From Kosmotogales bacterium (GTDB lineage: Bacteria; Thermotogota; Thermotogae; Petrotogales; Kosmotogaceae): a stretch of DNA of 37,194 nt. How positions within the stretch are numbered: position 1 is the first letter of the stretch; each line of letters starts with the position of its first letter. The position numbers and the translations under genes are program-made. The stretch covers positions 1-37,194 of the forward strand of contig JASGMR010000012.1 in assembly GCA_030156385.1 (NCBI GenBank). The letters run 5' to 3'. Shown piece by piece: positions 25,248 through 35,270 of this stretch. The notes under the pieces are model-generated. The model did no database searches. It saw only the letters and a list, made by a program, of their open reading frames with translations, and was not told the origin of the DNA.

Positions 25248-26689
25248 CTACTTTTGTTCCATCTTACCTTAGGTTTTCTAGATGCCTTCGCTTCGTCCAA
25301 TTTTCTGACGTATGTATTATGAGGTGAATCTATCACTATCTGAGGATCTGTTTTGGCTTCCTGGACAATTTTTTTGGTAATTTCGATGAAATTATCCAGA
25401 GTTTCTTTACTCTCGGTTTCTGTTGGTTCTATCATGAGTGCCTCATGAACGATGAGTGGAAAATAAATGGTCGGTGGATGTATACCATAATCCAGCATTC
25501 TTTTGGCTATATTCAATGTTTTTACGTTGTATTCCTTCGGTAAATTTCCGGGATATCCCACGTATTCATGTTTACATACGCCTTCAAAAGCAGGTGGAAT
25601 TATCTCCCTGAGATTGCATTTGATGTAGTTAGCGTTTAAAACAGCCAGTTCGGAAGCTTTTTTCAATCCGTCGTTTCCCATCGAAAGGATGTATGCGTAT
25701 GCTCTGATCAGTACACCGAAATTTCCATAATAAGATCTCATTTTACCTATCGAATTTTTTAAATCGTAATCAAAATAGAATTTTTCATCATTTCTGTTCA
25801 CAATAGGAACGGGCAAAAATTCCCTCAACTCTTTTTTTACTCCTACTGGACCGCTTCCAGGACCACCCATACCGTGAGGGGTTGAGAAAGTCTTATGTAG
25901 ATTCAGATGAATGATATCAAATCCCATGTCGCCAGGGCGGATCTTTCCCATTATGGCATTTAAATTTGCACCGTCATAATACAGGAGCGTTCCGTTTTCA
26001 TGCGCGATCCTGGCGATTTTAACTATATCTTTTTCAAATAATCCCAATGTGTTGGGATTAGTCATCATTATTGCAGCAACATCTTTATCCAGGGCATTTT
26101 TTACAGTTTCGAAAGGTAAAATGCCATTTTCGTCCGATTTTAGTTCCACAACATCAAATCCTGCCATGATAGCTGACGCGGGATTTGTCCCATGAGCGGA
26201 ATCCGGAATCAAAACTTTTTTTCTTTTTTCATTTTTACTTTGAAAATATTTTTTTACTATCAGCATTCCTGTAAGTTCGCCATGAGCTCCCGCCGCCGGT
26301 TGAAGTGTTATTTCATCCATTCCGGTGATTTTCGATAAATAATTTTGCAGATCGAACATCAATTCGAGAGCACCCTGAATATCATCTTCTTCCATCAAAG
26401 GATGAAGATTTGCGAATCCGCTTAAAGAAGCCACATTTTCATTTATTTTTGGATTATATTTCATAGTACAGGAGCCCAGTGGATAGAACCCATGATCCAC
26501 CGAATAGTTTATTTTAGCTAAATTTGAATAATGTCTGACAATATCTAATTCCGAACACTCGGGCAAGTCGGTGGAACTTTTTTTGATATATTTTTCTGAA
26601 AGAGTTGATTCGGGATCAAAACCATAAGATTTTTCCTCAGGAAGACTGAATGCTATTTTACCTTCAACCGATTTATCAAAAATTGTCAT
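25244..26689 (-). CDS. gcvPB: Glycine dehydrogenase (decarboxylating) subunit 2
   Basis: This is the PLP-binding half of the split P-protein of the glycine cleavage system. It decarboxylates glycine and passes the aminomethyl group to the lipoyl arm of GcvH. The 481-residue protein has the PLP lysine Lys266 in [17 protein letters not shown]. It also has [15 protein letters not shown] (66-80) and [12 protein letters not shown] (162-173), both characteristic of the subunit. Its ATG overlaps the gcvPA stop as ATGA, so the two halves should be made in equal amounts. It ends the operon; tRNA-Thr starts 37 bases later from its own promoter. Confidence 0.97.
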   Translation of the reverse strand: MTIFDKSVEGKIAFSLPEEKSYGFDPESTLSEKYIKKSSTDLPECSELDIVRHYSNLAKINYSVDHGFYPLGSCTMKYNPKINENVASLSGFANLHPLMEEDDIQGALELMFDLQNYLSKITGMDEITLQPAAGAHGELTGMLIVKKYFQSKNEKRKKVLIPDSAHGTNPASAIMAGFDVVELKSDENGILPFETVKNALDKDVAAIMMTNPNTLGLFEKDIVKIARIAHENGTLLYYDGANLNAIMGKIRPGDMGFDIIHLNLHKTFSTPHGMGGPGSGPVGVKKELREFLPVPIVNRNDEKFYFDYDLKNSIGKMRSYYGNFGVLIRAYAYILSMGNDGLKKASELAVLNANYIKCNLREIIPPAFEGVCKHEYVGYPGNLPKEYNVKTLNIAKRMLDYGIHPPTIYFPLIVHEALMIEPTETESKETLDNFIEITKKIVQEAKTDPQIVIDSPHNTYVRKLDEAKASRKPKVRWNKSS

Positions 26690-28035
26690 AATAATTCCTC
26701 CAGAGTGGCGATTAAATATTCTATATCTTCATTTCTATTCATTTCAGTGACAGCAAAAAGAGCACAGTTACCCATATTTCTGAAATATTTTGATACGTCA
26801 ACAGGTCCCAGAATATTTCTTTTCAGCAATTCTCTGTTGAGAGAGGAAATGTCTTCGTCTATTCTAACTACGAATTCGTTGAAAAACGGACCGTTGAATA
26901 CCGGATAAATTTTTTCGTTTTTGAGTAATTTTTCATAAAGATAATGGGCTTTTGAGAAGGATCTTCTGGCTATTTCCCGGAATCCCCATTTTCCTATTAA
27001 AGATAGATATATAGTCGCTCTCAGTGCGTTGTGTGCGTGGTTTGAACAGATATTTGAAGTTGCCTTGTCTCTTCTTATGTGCTGTTCCCTGGTCTGCAGA
27101 ACCATTACATATCCTTTTTTGCCATCTATATCGTCAGTTTCGCCGATTATTCTTCCCGGCATTTTTCTTATATATTTTTCTTTTGAAGAAAAGAAACCAA
27201 AATTGGGGCCGCCAAGATATGGTCGGTTGCCCAGTGGTTGACCCTCACCTACAACTATGTCAACTCCGAGGGTTCCGGGCTTTTCTAAAATTCCAAGCGT
27301 AAAGGGTTCGGCACATACTATTAAAAGAACTTTTTCAGGTAACATTTTTTTGATTTTTTCCAGATCTTCGATTATTCCGAAGAAATTCGTATATCCTACG
27401 ACGACTGCGGATATATCGTCCGATAGTTTGTTTTTTAATTCATTATAATCTGTCTGGCCTGATATACTGTCAAAAGAAAATTTTTCAATACCTATCTCTT
27501 CCCCGAAACAGTATGTTTGGGTTACGTGGAAATACTCGGGATTCAGACTTTCTGAAAACAGAACTTTCGATCTCTTGTTTATTCTACATGCCATTAAAAC
27601 GGCTTCTGCCAGTGCCGTTGCTCCATCGTACATTGAAGAGTTTGAGACCTCCATACCAGTGATTTCACTGATCATTGTCTGAAATTCGAAAAGAGTCTGT
27701 AAGGATCCCTGAGATACTTCGGGTTGATATGGTGTATAGGCTGTTAAAAAATTTCCCATGGATGAAAGAGTGTCAACTACCGAAGGAATGAAATGATAGT
27801 AAATTCCTCCGCCTTTATACACTGCCATCCTTGAGGGATCGGTATTTTTAAGCGATAGGTTTTCCAGATCTCTGTATACTGAAAATTCGTCTTTGCTGTC
27901 GGGAATGTCGAGAGTGTCAACTTTCAGATTTTCAGGAAGATCCATGAAAAGATCATCGATTTTATTTACGCCAACACAGGAAAGCATCTGAGAAATTTCT
28001 TCCTCAGTATGCGGCAAATATGGATATTTTTTCAT
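26686..28035 (-). CDS. gcvPA: Glycine dehydrogenase (decarboxylating) subunit 1
   Basis: This is the non-PLP half of the split P-protein, which pairs with GcvPB to form the active site. The 449-residue protein begins [13 protein letters not shown] and shows [18 protein letters not shown] and [20 protein letters not shown] (about 97-135), both typical. It also has [20 protein letters not shown], and later [14 protein letters not shown]. The split P-protein is the form found in Thermotoga, archaea and many Gram-positives. The gene starts three bases after gcvH, with only a weak ribosome site, and overlaps gcvPB by four bases. Confidence 0.97.
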   Translation of the reverse strand: MKKYPYLPHTEEEISQMLSCVGVNKIDDLFMDLPENLKVDTLDIPDSKDEFSVYRDLENLSLKNTDPSRMAVYKGGGIYYHFIPSVVDTLSSMGNFLTAYTPYQPEVSQGSLQTLFEFQTMISEITGMEVSNSSMYDGATALAEAVLMACRINKRSKVLFSESLNPEYFHVTQTYCFGEEIGIEKFSFDSISGQTDYNELKNKLSDDISAVVVGYTNFFGIIEDLEKIKKMLPEKVLLIVCAEPFTLGILEKPGTLGVDIVVGEGQPLGNRPYLGGPNFGFFSSKEKYIRKMPGRIIGETDDIDGKKGYVMVLQTREQHIRRDKATSNICSNHAHNALRATIYLSLIGKWGFREIARRSFSKAHYLYEKLLKNEKIYPVFNGPFFNEFVVRIDEDISSLNRELLKRNILGPVDVSKYFRNMGNCALFAVTEMNRNEDIEYLIATLEELL

Positions 28036-28037
28036 TT

Positions 28038-28403
28038 TTAATCGCCTGTAATTTCGTTATAAGCCTTTTCTTCCAGTAAATCTTCGACTTCTTCCTGTCT
28101 GTTCATTTCTATTTTGAACAACCAGCCTTTATTTTCGGGATCTTCACTTACTAATTCCGGACTGTCCTCGAGTTCTTCATTCACTGATCTTACAATTCCT
28201 GAAACGGGTGCGAAAACTTCACTTGCGGATTTTGTCGATTCCACATTACATATACTTTCGCCTTTTTCGACTTCCTGTCCCTCTTCCGGTAGTTCTACGA
28301 AAACCACTTCTCCCAATTGACTGACGGCATATTTTGTGATCCCTACTATCGCGAGTTCACCTTCCACAGTTACCCATTCGTGAGTCTTTGTATATTTTGC
28401 CAT
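28038..28403 (-). CDS. gcvH: Glycine cleavage system H protein
   Basis: GcvH is the lipoyl carrier that shuttles the aminomethyl group from the P-protein to the T-protein, and electrons to the L-protein. At 121 residues it is of usual size. The lipoylated lysine is Lys58 in VESTKSASEVFAPVSG. The opening YTKTHEWVTVEGELAIVGIT and the later NKGWLFKI are family marks. AGGAGGT precedes the ATG. The gene lies between gcvT and gcvPA. No lipoyl ligase or lpd gene is in the window. Confidence 0.97.
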   Translation of the reverse strand: MAKYTKTHEWVTVEGELAIVGITKYAVSQLGEVVFVELPEEGQEVEKGESICNVESTKSASEVFAPVSGIVRSVNEELEDSPELVSEDPENKGWLFKIEMNRQEEVEDLLEEKAYNEITGD

Positions 28404-28416
28404 AATGTTTACCTCC

Positions 28417-29517
28417 TTATCGTTTTACTGAACCTTTATAAAATGGTGTTTTGATAATTTTGGCTTTGATTTTTTTGTTTCTTACAGCCACAACTATTTC
28501 CGTACCTATTTTTCTGTATCCCGGTTTTAAAAAACCCAGTGCAATAGATTTCTGAAGCGTTGGCGAAAGATATCCGGTGGAAATCCAACCAATATTTTCC
28601 CCATTTTCGTCCAGCACTTCACTTCCGTGTCGTGCTATACCTTTTTCCAGTAGCTCTATTCCTCTTAATCTGTATGGTAATCCTTCCTCGTTCTGTTTTA
28701 GTAATGAAGATTTTCCTATAAAATTCTTGTCGGATTTCATGGTCCACTTTAAACCCGCTTCTAAAGGTGAAATGTTATCCGATAATTCGTTTCCGTAAAG
28801 ACAAAGAGCGGCTTCAAATCTCAATGTATCTCTACAACCGAGTCCCGCAGGCTTAATTCCCATGAATTTACCAACTTCAAGCAATTTTCTCCAGAGATAT
28901 ACCGAGGAACCGTTTTTTAAATACAGTTCAAATCCATCCTCACCTGTGTATCCCGTTCTGGAAACGATACATTCAATTCCGTCGACAGGGCCTTTTTCAA
29001 AGTGATAATATTTTATGTTATGTAAATCCACTCCTGAGATTTCATTTAGAATCTCCTGTGCTTTGGGTCCCTGAAGGGCTATTTGAGTATAAGAATCGGA
29101 TTCGTTTCTTATTTCTACGTTAAATCCTCCGGAATTTTTTAAAATCCATTCATAGTCTTTTTCGGTGTTTGAAGCGTTAACGACCAGAAGAATTTTATTA
29201 TGGTAAAACTTGTAAACTAGGATATCATCAACAACGCCGCCTTCATAATTACACATCGGCGTGTAACATATTTGATAGGGAACCAATCCCGTTACATCGT
29301 TAGTTACAAGATAATCAACAAATTTTTCCGCGTCTTTCCCTTCGATGAATATTTCTCCCATGTGTGAAACATCGAACATCCCGGCATTATTTCTGACCGA
29401 AAGATGCTCTTCCTTCAGTGTTGAATATTGAATAGGCATAGTCCAACCGGCGAACTCTACCATTCTTGCTCCTAAATCAATGTGTTCCTGATATAGAGGA
29501 GTTCTTTTTAAATTCAA
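28417..29517 (-). CDS. gcvT: Glycine cleavage system T protein (aminomethyltransferase)
   Basis: GcvT releases ammonia from the aminomethyl-lipoyl arm of GcvH and makes 5,10-methylene-tetrahydrofolate. I choose the TTG at 29517-29515 (366 residues, N-terminus NLKRTPLYQEH). AGGGGTGG then sits eight bases upstream, and the protein begins as other GcvT proteins do. The in-frame GTG at 29526 would leave no room for a ribosome site. Seen are GMFDVSHMGE (about 47-56), GGVVDDILVYKF with the key aspartate, GYTGEDGFE and GLGCRDTLRFE. It is first in gcvT-gcvH-gcvPA-gcvPB, preceded by TTGATT-16-TATAAT. No glycine riboswitch is apparent. Confidence 0.95.
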   Translation of the reverse strand: MNLKRTPLYQEHIDLGARMVEFAGWTMPIQYSTLKEEHLSVRNNAGMFDVSHMGEIFIEGKDAEKFVDYLVTNDVTGLVPYQICYTPMCNYEGGVVDDILVYKFYHNKILLVVNASNTEKDYEWILKNSGGFNVEIRNESDSYTQIALQGPKAQEILNEISGVDLHNIKYYHFEKGPVDGIECIVSRTGYTGEDGFELYLKNGSSVYLWRKLLEVGKFMGIKPAGLGCRDTLRFEAALCLYGNELSDNISPLEAGLKWTMKSDKNFIGKSSLLKQNEEGLPYRLRGIELLEKGIARHGSEVLDENGENIGWISTGYLSPTLQKSIALGFLKPGYRKIGTEIVVAVRNKKIKAKIIKTPFYKGSVKR

Positions 29518-29553
29518 ACTTACCACCCCTTTTTTCGTTCATCTTTCAAAGAA

Positions 29554-29581
29554 ATTATACAACTATTATTATATTAATCAA
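29554..29581 (-). promoter_or_regulatory. Promoter of the gcv operon
   Basis: On the minus strand TTGATT (29581-29576), a 16-base spacer and TATAAT (29559-29554) lie about 37 bases before the gcvT start. The leader is too short for a glycine riboswitch. Confidence 0.6.
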
Positions 29582-29661
29582 CTGCATTTTTAAGTATTTA
29601 TAAGCGTTTAGATTCAATTCTTAAGCCTATATTTTGATTAGCTTTATTTATTTTATTTTAG

Positions 29662-29683
29662 AAAAAAGGCCTGCCGCTCTTTT
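29662..29683 (-). terminator. Possible terminator after the DUF2007-like gene
   Basis: On the minus strand AAAAG-A-GC (29683-29676) pairs with GC-CTTTT (29669-29664 region) around GGCAG, with one bulged A, and runs into T residues. It is weak but placed 30 bases after the stop. Confidence 0.35.
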
Positions 29684-29712
29684 AAAACTGTTTCATGAAT
29701 CATCAACATTGT

Positions 29713-29943
29713 CTATTCAACGTCGTTTTCTTTTGAAGAATCCTGATACAGTTCGATAGTATCGAGGGCTTTTTGAAATTGTTCGTCATCGACCAGCAAA
29801 TTGTAAAGAGCACCCTGGCCCATATACACTTCCGGTAAAATATCGGGTAAAGGGACGATTTCACAGGAAATTCCTTCGTGCTTTAAAATATCCCTGATCA
29901 TTTCTGCCATAGGTTGATGAAGTCCCGATCTCAATAGTTTCAT
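29713..29943 (-). CDS. Small DUF2007-like protein
   Basis: The likely start is ATG 29943 behind AAGGTGG (76 residues); an in-frame GTG at 29955 would overlap that ribosome site. The sequence MKLLRSGLHQPMAEMIRDIL, then HEGISCEIVPLPDILPE and LLVDDEQFQKALDTIEL, has the compact alternating fold of DUF2007 proteins, which are called putative signal-transducing on thin evidence. The C-terminus is acidic. It lies between the gcv operon and the divergent pfkA, where I recall a short gene (TM0210) in T. maritima. Function is unknown. Confidence 0.7.
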   Translation of the reverse strand: MKLLRSGLHQPMAEMIRDILKHEGISCEIVPLPDILPEVYMGQGALYNLLVDDEQFQKALDTIELYQDSSKENDVE

Positions 29944-30039
29944 AAAAACCACCACCTTTTAGAATAATTATACATATTATTTCAATTAAATAAAATAGCG
30001 GGAGGTTTCTTCAGAGATAAATTTAGGATCATATATGTG

Positions 30040-30048
30040 TGCTATAAT
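30040..30048 (+). promoter_or_regulatory. Extended -10 promoter of pfkA-pyk
   Basis: TG-C-TATAAT (TG at 30040-30041, -10 at 30043-30048) lies 33 bases before the pfkA ATG. There is no convincing -35. Confidence 0.55.
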
Positions 30049-30081
30049 TTTGGAGTTGAAATTTTATTAGGAGGATTTTTT

Positions 30082-31044
30082 ATGATAAAAAAGATAGCTA
30101 TAATGACCAGCGGAGGAGATTCTCCTGGAATGAACGCAGCGGTAAGGGCAGCAGTCAGAACTGCCGTAACAGAGGGAATTGAGATATACGGAATCAATAG
30201 AGGTTACTCAGGATTACTCGATGAGGATTTTTCAAAAATGGATTACTCTTCCGTAGGCGGAATAATGGAAAGAGGGGGAACTGTTTTAAGAAGTTCCAGG
30301 TGTAAAGAATTTCAGTTAAAACCGACCAGGGAAAATGCAGTGGACATATTGAAAGAACACGAATTCGACGGCTTGATAGTAGTTGGTGGTGATGGAAGTC
30401 TGACGGGAGCTCACCTACTGAATGAAGAATTTGATTTTCCGGTAGTTGGAATTCCAGGATCGATAGATAATGATATAGGATATACCGACACCTGCATAGG
30501 TGTCGACACGTGTTTAAACACATGTATGGAAAATATTCAGAAATTAAAGGATACCGCCAGTTCCCATGAGAGAGCGTTTATCGTTGAAGTGATGGGAAGA
30601 GGTTCGGGATACATCGCATTATGTTCAGGGATCGCCACGGGCGCGGAGGCGGTTATCATTCCCGAGATACCTGTGGATTACGATAAATTGACTGATAAAT
30701 TATGGCATGAAAGACAGAGAGGTAAGATCAATTGCATTATCGTCGTTGCTGAAGGTGCGGCCTCGGCTTACACCGTTGCAAGACATATTGAGCACAGGAT
30801 AGGGTACGATACAAGAATAACGATATTGGGTCATGTGCAAAGAGGAGGTTCTCCAACCGCATACGACAGGTTGCTCGCCTCAAGAATGGGTTATGAAGCT
30901 GTAAAAGCTTTTCAGGATAACGATACTGACGTCATGATTTCTCTCATTTCCGGTAGAATGGAAAGGGTCCCCCTGGGTGATGTTTTAGCTAACAAGAAGG
31001 GTCTGGATCCGAAGCTTATCGAAATGATAAAGATTCTTTCTTAG
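30082..31044 (+). CDS. pfkA: ATP-dependent 6-phosphofructokinase
   Basis: PfkA phosphorylates fructose-6-phosphate to the 1,6-bisphosphate, the committed step of glycolysis. The start is ATG 30082 behind AGGAGG; an in-frame ATG at 30037 precedes the -10 and is not used. The 320-residue length is typical of the bacterial allosteric enzyme. [15 protein letters not shown] (9-23) and GGDGSLTGA (102-110) bind ATP. The glycine after the aspartate in GGDGS marks ATP rather than pyrophosphate use. The catalytic base is Asp129 in PGSIDNDI, where Ser replaces the usual Thr. [12 protein letters not shown] is also present. It forms an operon with pyk, 11 bases downstream. Confidence 0.97.
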   Translation: MIKKIAIMTSGGDSPGMNAAVRAAVRTAVTEGIEIYGINRGYSGLLDEDFSKMDYSSVGGIMERGGTVLRSSRCKEFQLKPTRENAVDILKEHEFDGLIVVGGDGSLTGAHLLNEEFDFPVVGIPGSIDNDIGYTDTCIGVDTCLNTCMENIQKLKDTASSHERAFIVEVMGRGSGYIALCSGIATGAEAVIIPEIPVDYDKLTDKLWHERQRGKINCIIVVAEGAASAYTVARHIEHRIGYDTRITILGHVQRGGSPTAYDRLLASRMGYEAVKAFQDNDTDVMISLISGRMERVPLGDVLANKKGLDPKLIEMIKILS

Positions 31045-31055
31045 GTGTTGATTAT

Positions 31056-32474
31056 ATGAGAAAAACAAAAATTGTCTGCACGATAGGACCATCTACAAAC
31101 TCCGAAGAAAAGCTCAAAGAACTTATCTGTGCGGGAATGAATGTCGCAAGACTGAATACTTCACATGAGGGTGTGGAAGTCCATTCTGCTGTGATAGACC
31201 GTATAAAAAAAGTGAGAAAAGAATTGAACAGGCCCGTTTCAATACTCATGGATTTATCGGGACCCAAGATAAGAACTGGCACCTTCAGTGAGGAACATGT
31301 TACTCTGAACGAAGGTGATGAATTCGTTTTGACCACCGAAAAAATAGTGGGAAACGAAAAACGTGTGTCGATAAATTATTCTCTGTTACCCAGAGAAGTC
31401 AAAAAGGGAAATATTATCCTCGTTGATGATGGGAAACTGGAATTAGAAGTGCTGTCGAGTGATGATAAAAATATATATACGAAGATTATCAACGGTGGCA
31501 CCATAACACACAGAAGAGGAGTAAATATACCGGGTACAGAGATAAGTATCCCCGCCATCACCGAAAAAGATAAGCTTTTCATAAAACTTGGAATAGATAA
31601 AGATGTCGATTACTTTGCAATGTCTTTTGTCAGAACCTCAAAGGATGTAAAACTGGCGAAGGATACGATTTCAGAAATGGGATCGGATATTCCATTGATT
31701 TCAAAAATTGAAACTAAGCAGGCGCTGGAATATCTTGAAGAAATATGCGAACTCTCTGATGGAATAATGGTTGCGAGAGGAGACCTGGGTGTAGAGATAA
31801 ATGTTGAGGAAGTTCCCATGGCACAGCGAAAGATCATTTACTGTGCAAACAGAGAAAGAATTCCGGTTATTACCGCGACGCAAATGCTCGAATCTATGAT
31901 AGATAATCCTGTACCAACAAGAGCCGAGATAACGGATATTTCCAACGCAATAATCGAAGGAACGGATGCGATAATGCTTTCCGGAGAAACATCAATAGGA
32001 AAATACCCTGTTGAGGCTGTCAAAGTAATGGTCAAAACCTCTCTGGCGACCGAAAAATATCTAATCAGGAGAAACGATCTGCAAAGCTGGGTAAGAGAAG
32101 GACATAAAGCTGAAAATATAACGGAGGCCATTTGTGAGGCGGTCTGGAAAACTTCGGAAAAACTGAATATAAAGATCATTATCAGTAGTACATATTCAGG
32201 ATACACGGCAATAAACGTTTCGGGATTCAAGCCGAATATGCCGATCCTGGCTATAACCCCAAATGAAAGAACATATTACAGACTTCCTTTGATCTGGGGT
32301 GTTTTTCCAATGCTGCATGATATAGGATTGAAAACCGATGAAATATTATCGAAGGTAAAAGAAAAAGCCATACAGGAGAATTTGCTTCAAAAGGGAGATC
32401 TGTACATATTTACCGCGGGAATTCCTTTCGGGAAAACAAAATCGACGAATTTATTGACAATAGAATCAGCTTAG
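31056..32474 (+). CDS. pyk: Pyruvate kinase
   Basis: Pyk converts phosphoenolpyruvate and ADP to pyruvate and ATP. The 472-residue protein has the N-terminal TKIVCTIGPST and the substrate loop RLNTSH, the Thermotoga-like variant of RLNFSH. It also has LDLSGPKIRTG-like residues near 68 and SKIETKQAL with the catalytic lysine. The metal site is DGIMVARGDLGVEI, and ATQMLESMIDNPVPTRAE is present. The C-terminal domain ends without an extra PEP-utiliser domain. TAGGTG provides the ribosome site. It is cotranscribed with pfkA, pairing the two regulated kinases of glycolysis, and is followed by a terminator. Confidence 0.97.
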   Translation: MRKTKIVCTIGPSTNSEEKLKELICAGMNVARLNTSHEGVEVHSAVIDRIKKVRKELNRPVSILMDLSGPKIRTGTFSEEHVTLNEGDEFVLTTEKIVGNEKRVSINYSLLPREVKKGNIILVDDGKLELEVLSSDDKNIYTKIINGGTITHRRGVNIPGTEISIPAITEKDKLFIKLGIDKDVDYFAMSFVRTSKDVKLAKDTISEMGSDIPLISKIETKQALEYLEEICELSDGIMVARGDLGVEINVEEVPMAQRKIIYCANRERIPVITATQMLESMIDNPVPTRAEITDISNAIIEGTDAIMLSGETSIGKYPVEAVKVMVKTSLATEKYLIRRNDLQSWVREGHKAENITEAICEAVWKTSEKLNIKIIISSTYSGYTAINVSGFKPNMPILAITPNERTYYRLPLIWGVFPMLHDIGLKTDEILSKVKEKAIQENLLQKGDLYIFTAGIPFGKTKSTNLLTIESA

Positions 32475-32497
32475 GGAGGCATTGCCTTCCTTTTTTA
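32474..32497 (+). terminator. Terminator of pfkA-pyk
   Basis: GGGAGGC (32474-32480) pairs with GCCTTCC (32484-32490), with one G-U pair and a three-base loop, followed by TTTTTT. It begins at the last base of the pyk stop codon. Confidence 0.8.
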
Positions 32498-32531
32498 ATT
32501 TATCATTAACATAGTCTTCTTTTTTTTGTAG

Positions 32532-32563
32532 TTGAACTATAACCGAAAATGTATTATTATAAT
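32532..32563 (+). promoter_or_regulatory. groESL promoter
   Basis: TTGAAC (32532-32537), 17 bases, then TATTAT (32555-32560), with an overlapping TATAAT at 32558-32563. Transcription would start at or next to the CIRCE element. Confidence 0.65.
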
Positions 32564-32564
32564 T

Positions 32565-32591
32565 TTAGCAGACTCAATAAAAGAGTGCTAA
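32565..32591 (+). promoter_or_regulatory. CIRCE element (HrcA operator)
   Basis: TTAGCAGAC-N9-GAGTGCTAA matches the CIRCE consensus TTAGCACTC-N9-GAGTGCTAA. The right arm is perfect and the left arm has two mismatches. The spacing is exactly nine. HrcA repression of groESL, relieved by heat or unfolded protein, is therefore expected. hrcA is not in the window. Confidence 0.88.
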
Positions 32592-32612
32592 ATTGAAAGG
32601 AGGATTTATTTG

Positions 32613-32879
32613 ATGAAAGTTATACCATTAGGAACAAGGTTGTTAATTAAACCATGCGTTGAAGAAAAAAAGACAGCAGGAGGAATTGTACTTCCTGATA
32701 CAGCAAAGGAAAAACCTATGAAAGCAGAGGTTGTTGAAGTTGGTAAGCTTGATGGTGTAGAGCTAAAAGCTGGTGATAAAGTATTATTCTCCAAATACGC
32801 AGGAACCGAAATAAAAATTGATGACGTGGATTATATCGTTTTGGATCAGGACGATATTCTTGCAAAGTTAGAGGATTAA
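32613..32879 (+). CDS. groES: Co-chaperonin GroES
   Basis: GroES caps the GroEL ring during protein folding. The 88-residue protein starts [14 protein letters not shown] and includes the mobile loop [18 protein letters not shown] (17-34). It ends with [16 protein letters not shown] choose ATG 32613, nine bases after GGAGG; a TTG directly before it is possible but less likely. It follows a promoter and a CIRCE and is 14 bases from groEL. Confidence 0.97.
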   Translation: MKVIPLGTRLLIKPCVEEKKTAGGIVLPDTAKEKPMKAEVVEVGKLDGVELKAGDKVLFSKYAGTEIKIDDVDYIVLDQDDILAKLED

Positions 32880-32893
32880 AGGGGGAAAAATAG

Positions 32894-34537
<1,644 letters not shown>

Positions 34538-34564
34538 TAAGCCCATTTTAGATAGATGACATGA

Positions 34565-34600
34565 ATGACCCCTTGTATAGGGGTCATTTTTATTTTTTAT
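34565..34600 (+). terminator. Terminator of groESL
   Basis: AATGACCCCT (34565-34574 region) pairs with AGGGGTCATT over about 10 bp with a five-base loop, followed by TTTATTTTTT. Confidence 0.88.
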
Positions 34601-35270
34601 ATCATTTCATTTATATGTTTACCTGGTTCTCAGTTTTTGTGTAATATTTTATTGTGATTTTTGATGTTTCGCTTCTTCAAAACGAATAGAATCTTTCAGT
34701 TTTTCAGTTCCGCTATTTAATATTTGTAAATATATATAACGTATTCATTGAATTCAGGACTTTTCTGTCGTATGGGGTTTTTGGCGTAAACTGCGCATCA
34801 AGAAATGTAAAGAATAATGAGGTTGAAGTTAAATATCGAAATTTAAGTTCTGCAACGAATAACTGTTTATTTTATAAAACTGACTGTGTTTTGCATAATA
34901 TTTTTTGCATGCGCTACCCCTGTTCTTAAGGATATGAAACATGTTAAATCAAACAGAATGGCGAAATTGTCTGTGAATGCAGATGAATAGCAACATCAAA
35001 TCTTCAGTTAATATTATTGAAAATTACTATGTATTTAATTTATCAGTAAAATTAGGTTAATATTAAATTCGATCAGAATAATTGTGCTATAATGAATTAT
35101 ATATAACTAATTTTTGTATAATGAAAATATATGTGAAAAATATGTTGACGATAGTAATAATAGTTTTTTGGTTGTTGTTTCATCATTTTTTTGTAGTGAG
35201 TTTCAGATGAGCAGACGATCCAAGTTGAAAAAACATATTCGTGTTTTTTAATCACAAGGAGGGGAGTTAA
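34601..35270 (+). other. 670-base AT-rich intergenic region
   Basis: I see no gene of normal size here on either strand. The tract contains promoter-like -10 elements, an extended TG-C-TATAAT (35085-35093) and TATAAT (35117-35122), plus one tiny hydrophobic frame (35121-35210) listed separately. The secreted-protein gene follows with a strong ribosome site. The TG-C-TATAAT may be its promoter with a leader of about 175 bases. No clear repeats or decayed protein similarity were recognised. Confidence 0.5.
35121..35210 (+). CDS. Possible 29-residue hydrophobic peptide (doubtful)
   Basis: An open frame of 29 codons starts MKIYVKNMLTIVIIVF and continues hydrophobic with WLL and FHHFFVV, ending in SFR. 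It has a basic start, one membrane-spanning stretch and a basic end, the build of small membrane peptides and type I toxins. The first ATG lies on a TATAAT and has no ribosome site; an internal ATG at 35142 is preceded by only a weak one. It may be chance in AT-rich DNA. Confidence 0.2.
   Translation: MKIYVKNMLTIVIIVFWLLFHHFFVVSFR

Noticed and set aside
29518-29712. Glycine riboswitch before gcvT
   Set aside because: The promoter lies too close to the gene and the conserved glycine aptamer core is not visible.
30037-30081. Longer start for pfkA
   Set aside because: It would begin upstream of the probable -10 element, and conserved PfkA sequence starts at 30082.
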